DNA of 64,000 nucleotides, from contig NC_041019.1 in the NCBI RefSeq assembly GCF_004193775.1, positions 9,100,204-9,164,203 on the forward strand, written 5' to 3'. A model generated the notes under the pieces. The model worked only from the letters and a program-made list of their open reading frames with translations, was not told the DNA's origin and searched no databases. Positions 1 to 12,349 of this stretch are shown here, one piece after another. Numbering within the stretch: position 1 is the stretch's first letter; each line of letters opens with the position of its first letter. Source of the stretch: Glycine soja. Its lineage: Eukaryota; Streptophyta; Magnoliopsida; Fabales; Fabaceae. Made by a program: the position numbers and the translations under genes.

Positions 1-408
1 TTTAACTCGTATTATACATACAGACACATACCAAGTATGATTTGTCAGGTAAGCGTTAATGCAAATTAATTCTCCTATCAAACGTAAAATATTGCTTTCA
101 ACTTTTTTTGGTTTGTCATTACACTGAAAAACGGAATAGAAAATTAGAGAGAGAAAAAATCTGAAACAATACCCTGAAGACTTACTCTTCACAGAAATTA
201 AGATCATATTACCATAATCTTCATAACTGATCATCAATCATATTTTTCTTTTTCATTTTTCTCCGCATAGTTAAAATAAGTGGGGAAAAAGAGAAAGATA
301 AAAAAATATTCAAGTAGATAATAAAGAGTAAAAATAGAAAAAAATTAATAATTCCTTTCCTTCAACGAACCAAATACATCATTTCGTGCCGTTTTCAATT
401 TCTTCTCT
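1..408. other. AT-rich spacer, 3' flank of the ERF gene
   Basis: No coding potential on either strand. It lies directly downstream of the minus-strand ERF stop codon, so part of it should be that gene's 3' untranslated region. I see no distinct repeat or clear polyadenylation signal. Confidence 0.5.
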
Positions 409-1053
409 TCAGAGGCAAAGAACGGTGCAGAACAGATCATCGGTTGCCACGTCAGCATCGTCCAACGGTAACACGTTTAGATCAAACGGCAACGGTTCTC
501 GCCGGAACGACGACGCCACGTTGTCGCCGTCTCCGTCGTCCACAACGGATGACGACGAGTCGCAGTCGCTGCGGCAGTCCTCGGGAACGACGGGCGGCGT
601 CCGGGGATATCTCCGGTTGACAATCACCGGCGCCGTCGCCGGCACGGCGGCGCGTGGGCCGCTGAAGGATTCTACGGTGCTGCTCATACCACTGGAGGTG
701 GGTCGCCGGTGATCCTGGAAATCTTCGCCGGCGCCAGCGCCGTCAAAGTACCGGTGATCGGAAAACGGATCGGGGTGGTAGAACGGCGGAGAAAGTGGGA
801 AATTGGTCTTTGCTTTCGGCCCCCGGAGGGTTCTCGCCGCCGTGTCATAGGCACGCGCCGCCTCCTCGGCGGTGTCGAAGGTTCCGAGCCAAACCCTGGC
901 TTTCTTCAAAGGGTCTCTGATTTCGGCGGCGAACCGGCCCCACGGTCTTTTTCTGACGCCCCTATAACGCGGTTCTTTGGAAAAAACCGGCCTTGAACCG
1001 GGTTCGGCGATCTCCACCGCCGCCGCGGCGGTTCCGCCCCTACCCATCTTCAA
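409..1053 (-). CDS. AP2/ERF transcription factor with C-terminal EAR repression motif (ERF group VIII type)
   Basis: Intronless 214-residue protein. Residues about 29-86 form one complete AP2/ERF domain, starting [19 protein letters not shown] and followed by the RVWLGTF strand and the helix AEEAARAYD. The Ala and Asp of the FAAEIRD segment are those typical of ERF rather than DREB proteins, which predicts binding to GCC-box DNA (AGCCGCC) in the nucleus. Residues 191-196 (DLNVLP, within [11 protein letters not shown]) match the DLNxxP EAR motif, the TOPLESS co-repressor docking site. An AP2 domain near the N terminus, a single domain and a terminal EAR motif match Arabidopsis ERF3/ERF4/ERF7-type active repressors; length is normal for the group. 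The GC-rich coding sequence stands out from its AT-rich surroundings, and no lesion is visible. Met1 was chosen as the first ATG; Met3 is an equally possible start. Exact orthologue unknown. Confidence 0.95.
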   Translation of the reverse strand: MKMGRGGTAAAAVEIAEPGSRPVFSKEPRYRGVRKRPWGRFAAEIRDPLKKARVWLGTFDTAEEAARAYDTAARTLRGPKAKTNFPLSPPFYHPDPFSDHRYFDGAGAGEDFQDHRRPTSSGMSSTVESFSGPRAAVPATAPVIVNRRYPRTPPVVPEDCRSDCDSSSSVVDDGDGDNVASSFRREPLPFDLNVLPLDDADVATDDLFCTVLCL

Positions 1054-1425
1054 AGTTGGAATCTTTTTTGAATTCCAAGACGACCCAGAAAACCAAACCG
1101 AACCAGAAAAAACGTTGCAAAATGTTGTGAGATTGGTTAAGAAAAAGTTGCAGCCTTTGACCTTTTCTTAGGGAGAATTGTTCTCACAAATGGGTCAACT
1201 CATTTGGTTTAATGGTGAGGTTTTGAGTGATTGAAGGTTATAGAGATTGGAGAAGATCATGATGATGGTGGTGGTGGTGATGAGATTGAGTAGGTGAGAG
1301 AGGGAGGGGGAAAGAAAGAGAGAGAAAAGAGAATGGGTGGTAGAGGGAGAGAGGGTTTGTGGTTGAAGGAAGGTAGCATGACAACACCTTCTCTTGATCT
1401 TCATCTACACAAAAATATATTAATA
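1054..1425 (-). promoter_or_regulatory. ERF leader and core promoter region
   Basis: Read on the minus strand, a TATA-like stretch (TTAATATATTTTT, about 1411-1424) lies upstream of a CT-rich leader full of TCTCTC/CCCTC runs and a CAC-repeat (about 1259-1375). This is the usual look of a plant core promoter with a Y-patch 5' UTR. The transcription start is not determined; about 30 bases past the TATA-like stretch would fit. Confidence 0.5.
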
Positions 1426-3420
1426 AGATTGAGAATGGACCTCAAGAGTGTAGTTTTCTACTTTTCTTTCTTTCTTTTCTTTCCTTTCCCTGTGGGTTTC
1501 TCGGCTGTGGCTGTAATGTAATGACCTTTCATTCATTCTCTTTTTTTTAAAATAAATCTTCCTTATCCATTATTTTTAGAATAAACAGGCTTTCCATTAC
1601 TAGTTTAAAAGATTTTTATTCTCTCATTAATCATTATGGTATATTTGTTATTTTCTTATCATAATTGTCTTAAAAAAATATAATCACTATAATTTTGAAT
1701 AGAATAGTATGAAATATCTTATATACAAAACATAGAAACAGAATTTATTTTTAATAAGAATTTAATTTCTCTATATCAACATTTTTATATTGTTAATCAA
1801 TTAAAAATAAAAATAATAATTTTTAATGTTTTTTTAAAAAATTAATAAAATTTACTATATATGATCATTTCTAATTAAATAACGGTATAAAAACTTTAAA
1901 AGTATATAAACTAATTTTCTTTGAATAATATTTTCTCATCCTTTCTTTTTCTATTTTATTTTAATTTTTTTATTTTCATTTTGAGTTTTTTTAAATCTTT
2001 CTCGATTGTTGGCGATGGAATTTATTGTGAGGTTGTGAAATGACAATAAGGACCTTTCCATTTATGCGATTAATGCGAGGAGGTTAATGTTGCGAGGGGA
2101 AATTTTGAAGTGGGTTGGTTGGTTAATTGGTTGGTGACTCGATGTATGGTAATGGTAAGGTCTCTTTCATGATATCAAAAATTCACAACGATTCCCAACT
2201 TTTCCTTTTCTTTGTTCAGTGATTCAGAGGGTAAGATCAACGAAGTGTGATGATGGCATGTGGATCTTAAAATTGGATTTTTTTGCGTGAGAAGAATAGC
2301 ATCAGATTTTGGACAATGGAAACATTTGCATGCCAAATTTTAATAACCCCTATTTTGCTTATTTTTTGGGAAAGAAATAAGCAAATTAATAGTGTGAATT
2401 AAAACGGCAAATTTGTATTGTTCATTTGTTCTTCATTCATTTTTCAAATATTTCGGCAGCTGGATACTAGAGAACCACGGTGAATGTTATTCGCGGCCAA
2501 AGGACTACGTTTTTTAACTTGTAATTGCCAATCCTTCTTTTAATACTCTTCAATTTCTTACATCAAAGATATATTTTAAGTCATAAATGAGTAAATAATT
2601 TTCATTGAATATACTACAATCCTTTAATCCTAATAACAAAAATTATTAAAGGAAAAGGAAACAATAATAAAATTGTTACATATCTTTTGACTTAAAAAAA
2701 AATTGTTACATATCTTTGTCAAATGATGTGGAGATCTTTCTAACATAAGATTAAACCATGTCAAAATATCAGTTATCTTTATTAAGATTAAGATATCTTT
2801 GTAACTACAATTTGAATTCTCACCAGAAAATGTGTCTACATTTAATCCATCACCATAAAAACTTTCAAAATAAATCATATAAACTTGAAGTTAATTTATA
2901 TACATATATATAAAGTAAAATAAAAAATAATGAAAAATTATGGTGATAAATCTAAATTGCTACTCTTATTAATTAGCTGCGAAACACTTAGGAGGTGTAT
3001 GATACAAAGAAAACTTTAGTTTTCTAGTAATTTGAAATTGGAAAACTTTAATTTCCAAGTTTTTTTTTTATCAATGTTTTCCACAAAATTGTTCCTGAAG
3101 AAGAAAAAATGCTCCATTAAGTAGTAAATCACATTCTTTTGTTAAATTTTCCATCAAGAGGATATAAGGATATACAGATGTATCTTTCAAGTTGTATTCC
3201 AAAGATCAATATATAACTTTTTCTTGAATTAAAAAAAATTAAATAAATCCACTTAGGATGAGAGTATGACTTTTTCGAGTTAAGAAAGATTTCACTACAA
3301 TAAAAATATCATATTATTCTTTTTATTAAATCACTTAATGTGATAAACAATTATAATTTCTAGTAAAAACACCACTTATTCTTTAATTCTCATAAAAATA
3401 AAACTATTATTTTGATATAA
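1426..3420. other. AT-rich intergenic region, upstream of the ERF gene
   Basis: No coding region. About 2000-2520 is less AT-rich and non-repetitive by eye, and may hold distal ERF promoter sequence. A small duplication of AATTGTTACATATCTTTG occurs at about 2672-2718. The rest is simple AT-rich spacer. Confidence 0.4.
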
Positions 3421-3600
3421 CTTTAAAATAACTCGGTATATATTATGTATTATTCAATCATATAATGTCATTAGTTTATTTTGTCACATCAATTGATTAA
3501 ATTTAATTTTTTTTTTGTAATTAAAGTCTAATTAGTACCTTTTTGCAAATTTGATATTTTTATTTTTAATTTAATGTATTTTAAAAAAACACTTTAATCA
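3421..3600 (+). repeat. Left arm of a ~180-bp inverted repeat
   Basis: This stretch matches the reverse complement of 4759-4942 at high identity. Shared blocks include TTTAAAATAA, CAATCATATAATG, TTATTTTGTCACATC, TTGCAAATTTGATAT and TAATGTATTTTAAAAA. The arms may be the terminal inverted repeats of one element or two copies of one MITE in opposite orientation. Confidence 0.6.
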
Positions 3601-3835
3601 TTATTTTTTCTGTCCATAATTATAAGAATCATTTAACTAATTTATGTCATTTAAAAATAGTTAATTACATTAAATTTCAAAATTATCTTTTTTTTTATTT
3701 TTCTATCAACTTAATTATTTCTCATTAATGTTTGAAGAGAAAATAATTAAGTAAGAATGCGAGAAAAAAAATAATTAAAAAATAATCTTATAAAAAATAA
3801 TAAACAAATTTTCAAAAAAGACTTTGGCTTAATTA

Positions 3836-4160
3836 TAAAAATAATCCTCTTATTTTTTTCAACTTACTAAATTGGTTCTTCTATATTTTAATTCATCATT
3901 TAAGTCTCCATTTTTTTTTTCAAATTGACTCTTTATACTTCAAAATAAATAAATTGATTTTAACGTGTCATTAATAGTTAACAACCAATTACATAATAAT
4001 ATGTGAGGGTTAACTTTTCTTTTTGTTAACGATCATCCTTCAATATTAGTTATGAGATTCAAATAACCAATTTAAAAAGAAAAAAAACTTGGGTAATGAA
4101 TTAAAATGTAAGGAATCGATCTAGTGAATTGAGACCAATAGAAAGAATAATATTACCATT
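3836..4160. repeat. Palindromic MITE-like repeat
   Basis: The left part (ACTTACTAAATTGGTTCTTC, then ATTTTAATTCATCATTTAAG) reappears inverted at about 4085-4160 (ATTTTAATTCATTACCCAAG on the minus strand). It is an imperfect fold-back of about 325 bp with no coding capacity, nested between the arms at 3421 and 4759. No target duplication was established. Confidence 0.45.
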
Positions 4161-4299
4161 AGACCAAAGAATTTTATAATTAGAAACGGATGAAGTAATT
4201 AATTCCTGATCTTCATAATTCTAAATATAATCTTTCGTGCGTGGAGGTGGAGAATGTCTAATGAAGTTGAAAAATTGATAGAACGCAGGAAACACAGAT

Positions 4300-4404
4300 G
4301 TCCACAAGGGAAGCCTTTAATTGGAGGAGTGCTTCCCCCTCCTTTTCCATGCACATAATTTCTTGTTCGGCATAAACAACCTGCAGCACCAAACACACCA
4401 TTAA
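4300..4404 (-). pseudogene. Fragment of an LRR receptor-like protein (signal peptide plus LRR N-cap start)
   Basis: On the minus strand this reads LMVCLVLQVVYAEQEIMCME followed by KEGEALLQLKASLVD. A hydrophobic signal-peptide core, a Cys, then E-x-EALLQLKASLVD is the start of the LRRNT_2 cap found in Cf-type receptor-like proteins of legumes. Such proteins sit in the plasma membrane and often act in defence or development. Similarity ends after about 35 residues: no LRRs, transmembrane segment or second cap Cys pair follow, and the frame closes at 4258. It is therefore a short orphan fragment, probably transposed or left by deletion. Confidence 0.6.
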
Positions 4405-4758
4405 ATTAAAATTATGGCTTGCATGAATTTGAAACGATCTGGATTCATCACTGACATTGTGGTGGTTATCATCAGAGGCAAAGTGTTGGGTCAAATAAAC
4501 TCAATATTAGAATTAGATTGATACCTTAGTTTTTTTTTTTTTATCAAATTGATACTAGTAGTTTAATTAGCACTTCCAATAGCCGTATATATAACATTCC
4601 AATTTCCTTGATAGTGACCATAACTGACCAAAGAAAAGAAGACAAGGCAACGACTTGAAAAGGTCTCCAATTACAAAAATAAAAAGAAAGGGACGACTTT
4701 CAATTACGAAACTAATGACGACTGTTTGAATCTTAATTAGGGATCATATTAGGAGTTA

Positions 4759-4942
4759 ATTAAAGTGTGTTTTTAAAATACATTAATTTAAAAATAAGAA
4801 TATCAAATTTGCAAAAAAAGTCCTTAAAGCTTTAATTTGTAAAAAACAAAAAACTAAACTTAATTATCGATGTGATAAAATAAGTCACGCCATTATATGA
4901 TTGGACAATACATAACACACACTATTATATCTTATTTTAAAG
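4759..4942 (-). repeat. Right arm of the ~180-bp inverted repeat
   Basis: Inverted partner of 3421-3600. The RLP fragment and a palindromic MITE lie between the arms, about 1.15 kb apart. Confidence 0.6.
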
Positions 4943-4999
4943 CCACACCTAAGTAACACACACTATTATATCTTATTTTAAAGTCACACCTAAGTAACA
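4917..4999 (+). repeat. Two tandem copies of a 41-bp unit
   Basis: The unit containing ACTATTATATCTTATTTTAA and CACACCTAAGTAAC occurs twice head to tail, with one clear difference (AAGCCACACC versus AAGTCACACC). The first copy overlaps the end of the inverted-repeat arm. Confidence 0.8.
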
Positions 5000-5064
5000 G
5001 TTAAAAATAATGATATAAATATTTTTAAAAATATTTATTATCAACTAAACAAATTAGTTTTAAG

Positions 5065-5455
5065 TGTTCTCGAATAGGATTTGTCTACCAGGATTAGAGG
5101 TCTCTTATTCTACCCATATTCTCATGTAAGATGTGGGTTATATAAAATTTCTTAAATATGATAAGATGTAATTATATCTTATCTCCATAAATTACGGAAA
5201 TAGAATATAATTGGTATAAGATATGATAAAATATGATTAAATCCTTTCATATTATAGAATGAAACATTCATAATAGATATAATTAGAATAATCGATCCAA
5301 TACTTATTAGGTTGAACTCCGTCAACCCATTAGGCTCGACCAATGGCTTGTCCATTGGACTTGATCCAATAAGTAATATATTTTTTATTTTTTATCTTAT
5401 ATATAAATAAAATTTAATTAATTTTATCTTATTTAATGGGACTATTTTGAGAACA
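5065..5455. mobile_element. Possible solo LTR or small terminal-repeat element
   Basis: A 391-bp block begins TGTTCTC and ends GAGAACA, a 7-bp inverted terminal pair of the TG...CA kind seen in LTRs. It contains a short inverted segment around CCAATACTTATTAGG and CCAATAAGTAATAT. The 5-bp flanks (TTAAG and TATTT) do not match, so insertion is not proven. Confidence 0.3.
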
Positions 5456-5892
5456 TATTTCATTTAATATTTGATATAATAAAAAAATTATGTTTGATAT
5501 AAGTTCTCATGACGAATGATTTAGGATGAAAAAATTATTTTTTAATTAATACTAATACAATTTTATGAGATTAATTATTATTTTTTAATAAGTGTGAAAC
5601 AATTTTTTTATTCAGAGAACGAAGGAGATGTAAACTATAAGCGTTCATTTGACACATAATTGGGCATAAAGTTAAAGTTTGAAATTGAAATTATAATGTT
5701 TAAAAAATAATTTAAACTTAAAATTCTAAAGCTCAATTTGATAAAATTATAATATAATGAAAACCAAATTTGATGGTTCTAATTATTATTTTCTAGATCA
5801 TAATTCGTAACTTCACATACCTTGTATAATTACTTTTTTTTTTTTAATTTTAATGTTTATATCGTTATCCATATCGCTTCATAGTCTCACTA

Positions 5893-7909
5893 CCATGGGC
5901 GGATCCAGATTTCAATATTCAAGGGGACCAACTTTGAAAAATAAAATTTATATATGCATATCAAATTTCATATGTTGTCAAATATTAATTATATCAATAG
6001 AAAATATATTTCTAAAAAAACAAATTAAAATTTTTTTAAAGACTTTAAGATTACAAAATTCAATCATTAACATGTCACAAAGAAATTTTATGAATTTATA
6101 ATAAAATTAGTGTTTACATTAATCACATTTTAAAGATAATTAGAAGAAGAATAATGTTATATCATGACAATACAGTGTCTTATAATTTTGACATATTTTA
6201 GTGCAATTCAATATTTGGTTTGTTTTTTTTAAAGATTTACATGTTTAGATCCATACACTAGCAATATCCAAATAAACAAAGACAAAAGGAGAAAAGGAAG
6301 GAAATAATATACAAACAAGAGATTGGAAATATAATATTTGTAATTAAGGTTATGTTTAATAAGATATTTTGATGATTTTTTATTAGCTAAAAAGTTTTTT
6401 TCAGTAACTTTTAATATTTTTTGAAATATTACTTAAAATAATATTTTTTTAAAACATTAATTTTTAGTTTATAATTTTTTTATTTTTATCCTCAATATAT
6501 TTATTCATTTTCTAGTTATTCTCTTTAAATAAAAATGATTTTATTATTTTTTTATTATTTTACGCCTATTTTACACTTTTCAGTTATTTTAATAACTATT
6601 TTTACTAAATACTTATAATTTGATAATTCAACTTACAAGTATTAATTTTTCAACTAATCTTTCCAAACATAGCTTAAGTTACCCTATTGCAAACGTTAAT
6701 AAATAACTTTTAATTATGAAATTATTTATAATCAAGTTCATATAAACTGAATGCTAATAAAATCTTGTAAATATAATTATTTATAGTCTTTAAAATAACT
6801 AGAGTAGATGATAAAATAACACTACTCAAAATAAAAATAGATAGTATTTGAATATTTTGTCTAAAAAGAAAAAAAAATACAGTTATTTTCACAATAAATA
6901 ATATAAAAAATAAATAAAATTGCATTATCTTCAAAATACAAAGTTTAAAAGTAAAATTTATATATTTGATAAAAAATAAGAGAAAGAAATAACATTTTAA
7001 TAACATATCTAACTCCAAAATAAAAGTAATCACTGTAATATTAAAAAAAACTAGAAAGAAATAACATTTTAATAACATATATCTAACCCCAATTAACAAT
7101 GTGAGTCCGCACCTGGTCACTACTATCATTAAACTGTTATCAATATCATCACCAATTTTATATTTGTTTTTTTTACTCAAACTCCATACAAATTTACCTG
7201 CAACTACCCTTAATTTTACTTTTTAATACTAAACTCCCTTTAATTAAAGGTACATATCAAATTGGAACTAAAATGGAACTTAAAACTATAATTTTACCCT
7301 TTAACTTTTTTACACAAACTAAAGATAAAAATTACAATTCTAATTTCATTTGCTAAATGTACCGTAAGTTTGCATGCACCACGGCCAATAAGCAAGCAAA
7401 CTTTTTTGTTTGGATCACTATAATTTTTTCTGTTTCCATTAATTTTTTAATGTCTATTATAATAATTATAATAATTAAATATTTCATTTAAAAAAAAAAA
7501 CAAATATATATCTCTCTCACATAGCATTCAAGGTTTCTCTTGCTTCTCTCTCGAGGATTTTTCAATGCCATAACTTTTGCACTTCATTGCCTTCACTATT
7601 TTCCATAGTGTCCTAAATATAACAACCACATTTGGTGTTGGAATTCAATTTCATAATATATATGAAAACCAAAAAGAGCCAAACTAAACCAAAATCATTT
7701 AATCGAACAACTTGTGAACAGTTTAGAGCATATTCAATTGTGGTGATAAAGAAGCTATGTTATCAGTAAGTACGAAGATGCAATTTTCAAAAGAAAAAAA
7801 AAAGACACTGAATGGATCTTCAAAACTGGTTTCAGTTAGCAAAGAAAAATGTTAGGTGAGAGAAATAACATTAAAAAAGTAATTAAAAGAAGAAATAATT
7901 AGATAGTAA

Positions 7910-7954
<45 letters not shown>

Positions 7955-8685
7955 AATTTATTAATCATCAATCTTCATATAACTTAAACCCAATCACCTA
8001 TAATAAGATTTTTTTTCTTAATCATGTTTTTTTCTACTCACCAAATTCTAACCTAAGATTTTACTTAACTATTTGAGCATTGAGAACAATAAAATGTTTA
8101 TATCAAGCAAAATATCACTATTTTTCAACGTAAACATTTTTTATTTAAAAAACACTATATTCCGTCTTTTTAAAATTTAAATCTCGCCACATTATTTCTT
8201 TAATAATTATTTTTAAAACAGTATTTTAAATATATAAATTGAGTATCAAATTTGTCCATTTTTCATTAAGAATAAATGGGATAATATTTTTATTTGTAAA
8301 TATTAAATTAATAAAGAAAATACTAAATAGCGGCTATGTTCTTTTTCTTTTAAATTCTGAAAATTTCAAACTAAATAAATAAAATAAAAAGGAGATAAAT
8401 TTGTTGAAGTTTCCCTAAAAAAATTATTTGTTTTCTATCTCTCTAATTTTGTAATAAATCACTTTTACTCCTCAAGTAAAAGTGATAGTACTATTTAAAT
8501 TTTAGAGGGTCAAAAAATATATAAATAAAATTTTAGAAATATTAAAATTGAGCTTAATTTTTTTTACTAAAACCATAAATATACTTTAGCTTATATTATA
8601 GTTTAATTTTATATTATGATAATAAATTTATTATTCTTAAAAAAAATTGTCCCCACTAACTTCGAATTTTGATTCCGCCGCCCGT
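5893..8685. mobile_element. Candidate non-autonomous TIR element (GGGCGG-type ends)
   Basis: The left end reads CATGGGCGGATCCAGATTTC and the right end, inverted, reads CACGGGCGGCGGAATC. The adjacent AAGGGGACC and its inverted counterpart GTCCCC also correspond. Dispersed repeats of this end type are common in plant genomes. Flanking bases do not form a clear duplication. The 2.8-kb interior is AT-rich with no coding region. Two direct copies of AGAAATAACATTTTAATAAC lie at about 6985 and 7056. Two neighbouring insertions in opposite orientation would explain the data equally well. Confidence 0.35.
7915..7952. repeat. (AT)19 microsatellite
   Basis: Perfect AT dinucleotide run in non-coding DNA. 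Confidence 0.98.
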
Positions 8686-8983
8686 GATACCTAGTGTGGA
8701 TCCTCCGTAAGCCCATGTTGATGCATTAGTCCATTTTTAAAATTATAAAAACACGTGAAAAAAATATGATTACATTTTCAGCACAAACTTAAAGTAATAT
8801 TAGCATGTTGACCAATGTCCAAACTTAATAACAATGTCGCTAAATTCTCTATAATACATGTTTTGTTTGAAGTTTCATTGAGTAATAATGATAAATAATG
8901 TCAAACAAGTTTTTGGTTATATTTTGCTTTGCAAAATAATTTTAAAAAATAATTAAATAAGCAAGAATAGATTCAACCAGACC

Positions 8984-8986
<3 letters not shown>

Positions 8987-9050
<64 letters not shown>

Positions 9051-9052
9051 TA
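8987..9052. repeat. (TA)n followed by a T tract
   Basis: About 23 TA units run into about 20 consecutive T. The same TA-then-T structure recurs at 45271-45324. Confidence 0.98.
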
Positions 9053-10082
9053 ATTTCATTCTGCATTTGACCTAACCAAGAACGCCCATTAATCTCTTTG
9101 AAAATCAACAGAAAAGCGACACAAGCTTGTTGCTATGTAATGCTTGTATTACTATAAAAAAAATAAGGACAGAAACACGCCATCTTAAATTCACATAGTT
9201 AAAGATTGAAAACCCTAATATGAACATAAATTGATGTTATGATAGTAGTTACAAAGTTAATTATTTGCTTAACTAAAAATTAGATTTGATAAGAATCCAA
9301 ATGATCGAATTAAGGTGACCATTGCTGACAAAATACGTGAAAATGGAAAGTGGAACACTGGAACTGGACACCACAAAAGTTGAGATTGATGTTGTGGCTC
9401 CCAAGACTTGGATATGCTATTGCTCTCCACCTCGCGTATTGCATCTTTTCTCCCACATCGTGAATGTGATATGAAGGTTTTATTTGAATAATTTTTAATA
9501 AGTATTTATGGGAAATAAAAAGGTAAAATATAAAGTATCTTTTAAATGTTAAAATTAATTTATATGTTTTAATTTCTAACAGAAACTCTTATTTAATTTC
9601 TTAAAAAATTTGATTTATAAGAACAAGTTTAATTTATGCTACTCAATCATGTCAATTGTTCCATTTGTCTAAATAGAAAGAAACTACGATTTGGTATGGT
9701 ATCATTGGTGCTTTTTAAAGAATTTATTTACAGTTTATTTAATTTTATTTCATAAAGTAAGTATTTATATAATTATTTGAGCGAACTCATAAAAATAAGT
9801 TATGATAGGTTCATAAATTGCTTTCAATTAATTTTTAATAATAAACTCATGATTATAACTCGTAAAAAATAGCTTGCAACTTATATGAAAACTATTTAGT
9901 CTCGTTTTCTCTTCTATTATAGAAACAACCTATAAATACTTGTAGGATAAGTATTTATTCAATAAATGCTTAGTTAAATGACCTCTATATTCCTAATAAC
10001 AAAACAATCATGAAAATGTGGAATAAAATTGGAGTATAACTTACATAATATTGATATTGATAGTGTTTTTTTTTTTTCAGTA
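9053..10082. other. AT-rich intergenic spacer
   Basis: No coding region on either strand. 9290-9470 is somewhat less AT-rich but has no open frame of interest. Confidence 0.5.
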
Positions 10083-10084
10083 TA

Positions 10085-10431
10085 CTCTCGTCCGTTATTA
10101 TTATAAGACATTTTGAACATTAATTACCCATCTAAGTAAAAGTAATTAATTTACTTGATTTATTAAAATTTTAAAAGAAAATGTTACTAATATATCAATT
10201 ATGTTTTTATTAATAATCATTAAATTATTATGGGTGATGTGAAAATATTGAAGTTTAAGAATATATATTATGCACAAGTATCAATAAAAGAATACAAATA
10301 TTTAGAATATTTAATAATGGTAACTAATGAAAAATAAATTAAATATGTTATAGAAATTCTAAAATGTCTTATAGAAAATGATCAATTTCTTCTAAACTAC
10401 TAATATGTCTTATAATAAGGATCAAATAGAG
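10085..10431. mobile_element. Stowaway-like MITE with TA target duplication
   Basis: The element starts CTCTCGTCCG, and its inverted right end starts CTCTATTTGATCC. Both ends then carry TTATTATAAGACAT. TA dinucleotides flank both sides (10083-10084 and 10432-10433), the target preference of Tc1/mariner elements. At 347 bp and non-coding it would need a transposase in trans. Confidence 0.65.
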
Positions 10432-10433
10432 TA

Positions 10434-12009
10434 ATTGTTAGTAGGAGATTCAAACACACAATCTCTCTCTGAAATATTTGATTAGATCAGTTTTGAAAAA
10501 AAAAACTTTATAATCCAATCATTTCGATTTTATTAATTTATTATTTAATCGGTTTAATTTAAACTTTTAGTCGCATCTAATTGGATCCAATTTAAAGTGG
10601 CTAGGATTGAATCTTTTTTATTTTAATCCTACTTTAAATTGTTTTAGAAAGTATTAAATAAAACATAAGATATATATAAATATAATAAAAACAATTTTAA
10701 ATATCAAATATTTTATTTATATGTTATTATGCAACTAATAATATAATATTTATGCATATCAACTCAAATAATTAGTAAAAATATCTTTAATTAAATATAT
10801 TTTTCATAAATAAATATAAGTTATATGATTATTTTATAAATATATAAGAAATAAAAAATAAAAACAAATGATATTATAAATTTATAATGAATAAAAATAT
10901 ATACATATGTATAAGTTTGGTTTGGATAATATTCTAAAATCAAATTTAAAATCCGATTTGACTAATATAAAAATTCAATTTTTTAATTTTTTTATTCATT
11001 CAATTTTTTAGATTGGATTTTTCAATTCACAATAAATTAGATCTGTTTATGAACACTCATATCCTTCTTACAACAACCTAGCCAACCTTATTTACTACTT
11101 AGAAGAGAATTTTAAATTCATAATTAAGATTATTTTAAATATATTTTTTGTTCAATATTGTGCACATAATTTATCAATTTATTTTCTTAAAATTGATCTT
11201 TTGTCACGAAGTTGAAATATCACTCATTAGTTGCCTAATTACTTCTCATTGTTTCCCTCAAACAAATTGAATATCATCCTAATTTGATCACCATTAAGTT
11301 AAGGCTAAGGCGGTCCAAGCCCTTGCTTTAGGTCCACTAAAAAATAATTTTTTTGCTATTAATTTTTTTGCTATTAATATATGTATATTAAGCATATATG
11401 CTATAAGGGTTGCAACTCAATAGTAACAAATAGTAACACTATGCACTGTTATGCGTGAGATCCTCCGCTCGATCTGCATAAATATTTTATTAGTTTAAAA
11501 AAGTCTAATTTTTTTATCAACGAAAAAACCTTATTTCAATATATTGGGCGGACCCTCAATTTGATCTAAATCGATATAAAAAATCTTAATTAGCTATTTA
11601 TAATATTCAAAAAATAAATGTTTATTTTAATAAATTATTATTTTAATTGTACACCAAAAATGATTAAACCCAACATAGAATTATATTTCTTCTCTGCTTT
11701 TAGTTGGATTCATGAATTATGTCGACTTGACTAAATGCAGTTGATAGGAGACGCAACGAATTTGGAGTAAAGTGGTATCTACTTTCCAATGACTGAAGTG
11801 ATCAAGGTAGAAGCAAAAAGGTGAAAAAATTGTACGAGAGTGTGATCGCGTTTCCTTGCTTATCAAAACTATAAAAGCTTATCTGACCCATTAATCGTCG
11901 CTTATGGAAAATTACCTTTCAAGTAATTATGTTCTTAACTCTTAAGGGAGTAAGATTTTCAATGAGGAAAGAAATCAACCATGAATAATAATACTACCCA
12001 ATTTGCTCT
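10434..12009. other. AT-rich intergenic spacer with eroded repeats
   Basis: No coding region. About 10460-11065 has hints of an eroded hAT-type repeat (inverted ATCCAAT/ATTGGAT-rich ends), but no boundaries could be set. Confidence 0.35.
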
Positions 12010-12024
12010 ACAATTAGAAACTAA

Positions 12025-12237
12025 TCTTTTTTTTTTAAATGCAAAATCGAATTTATTAATAAGGCATATTTGGCACACAAGGCATGTTCTAAAATATGCA
12101 GAGAAACAAATACAAAGGATAATATAAATACTGAAAAAGGAACCTCCACCCAAGATAACCTCCAAGGCTCCAACCCGAAAACAGTATCAGGAAAACAAAT
12201 ATAAAGCAATCTTCCCAAAACTGATGCTGCCACAAAA
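12025..12237 (-). mobile_element. 5'-truncated LINE (L1-type) 3' end
   Basis: On the minus strand this ends in CCTTATTAATAAATTCG, then GCATTTAAAAAAAAAA, the usual 3' tail of plant L1 elements. Flanks fit a target-site duplication: TTAGTTTCTAATTGT after the A tract (plus-strand 12010-12024) and TTAGCTTCTAATTAT before the element (about 12239-12254), two differences over 15 bases. The open frame over it is residual 3' sequence, not a gene. Only about 210 bp was inserted, typical of abortive target-primed reverse transcription. Confidence 0.7.
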
Positions 12238-12349
12238 CATAATTAGAAGCTAAACTATAGCTAGAATATTAGCTATGAAATATAGTTATTCAAATATTCA
12301 ATCCTTGTTATGCAAGGAGGGTTTAGCCAACGAGTAAAACGTATCTCCC

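Noticed and set aside
386..996. Plus-strand open frames across the ERF gene
   Set aside because: They are antisense shadows created by the GC-rich ERF coding sequence; no conserved domain.
6722..7180. 152-codon minus-strand frame
   Set aside because: Almost entirely Phe/Ile/Leu/Tyr/Lys from AT-rich repeats, and it includes two copies of a local direct repeat; not protein-like.
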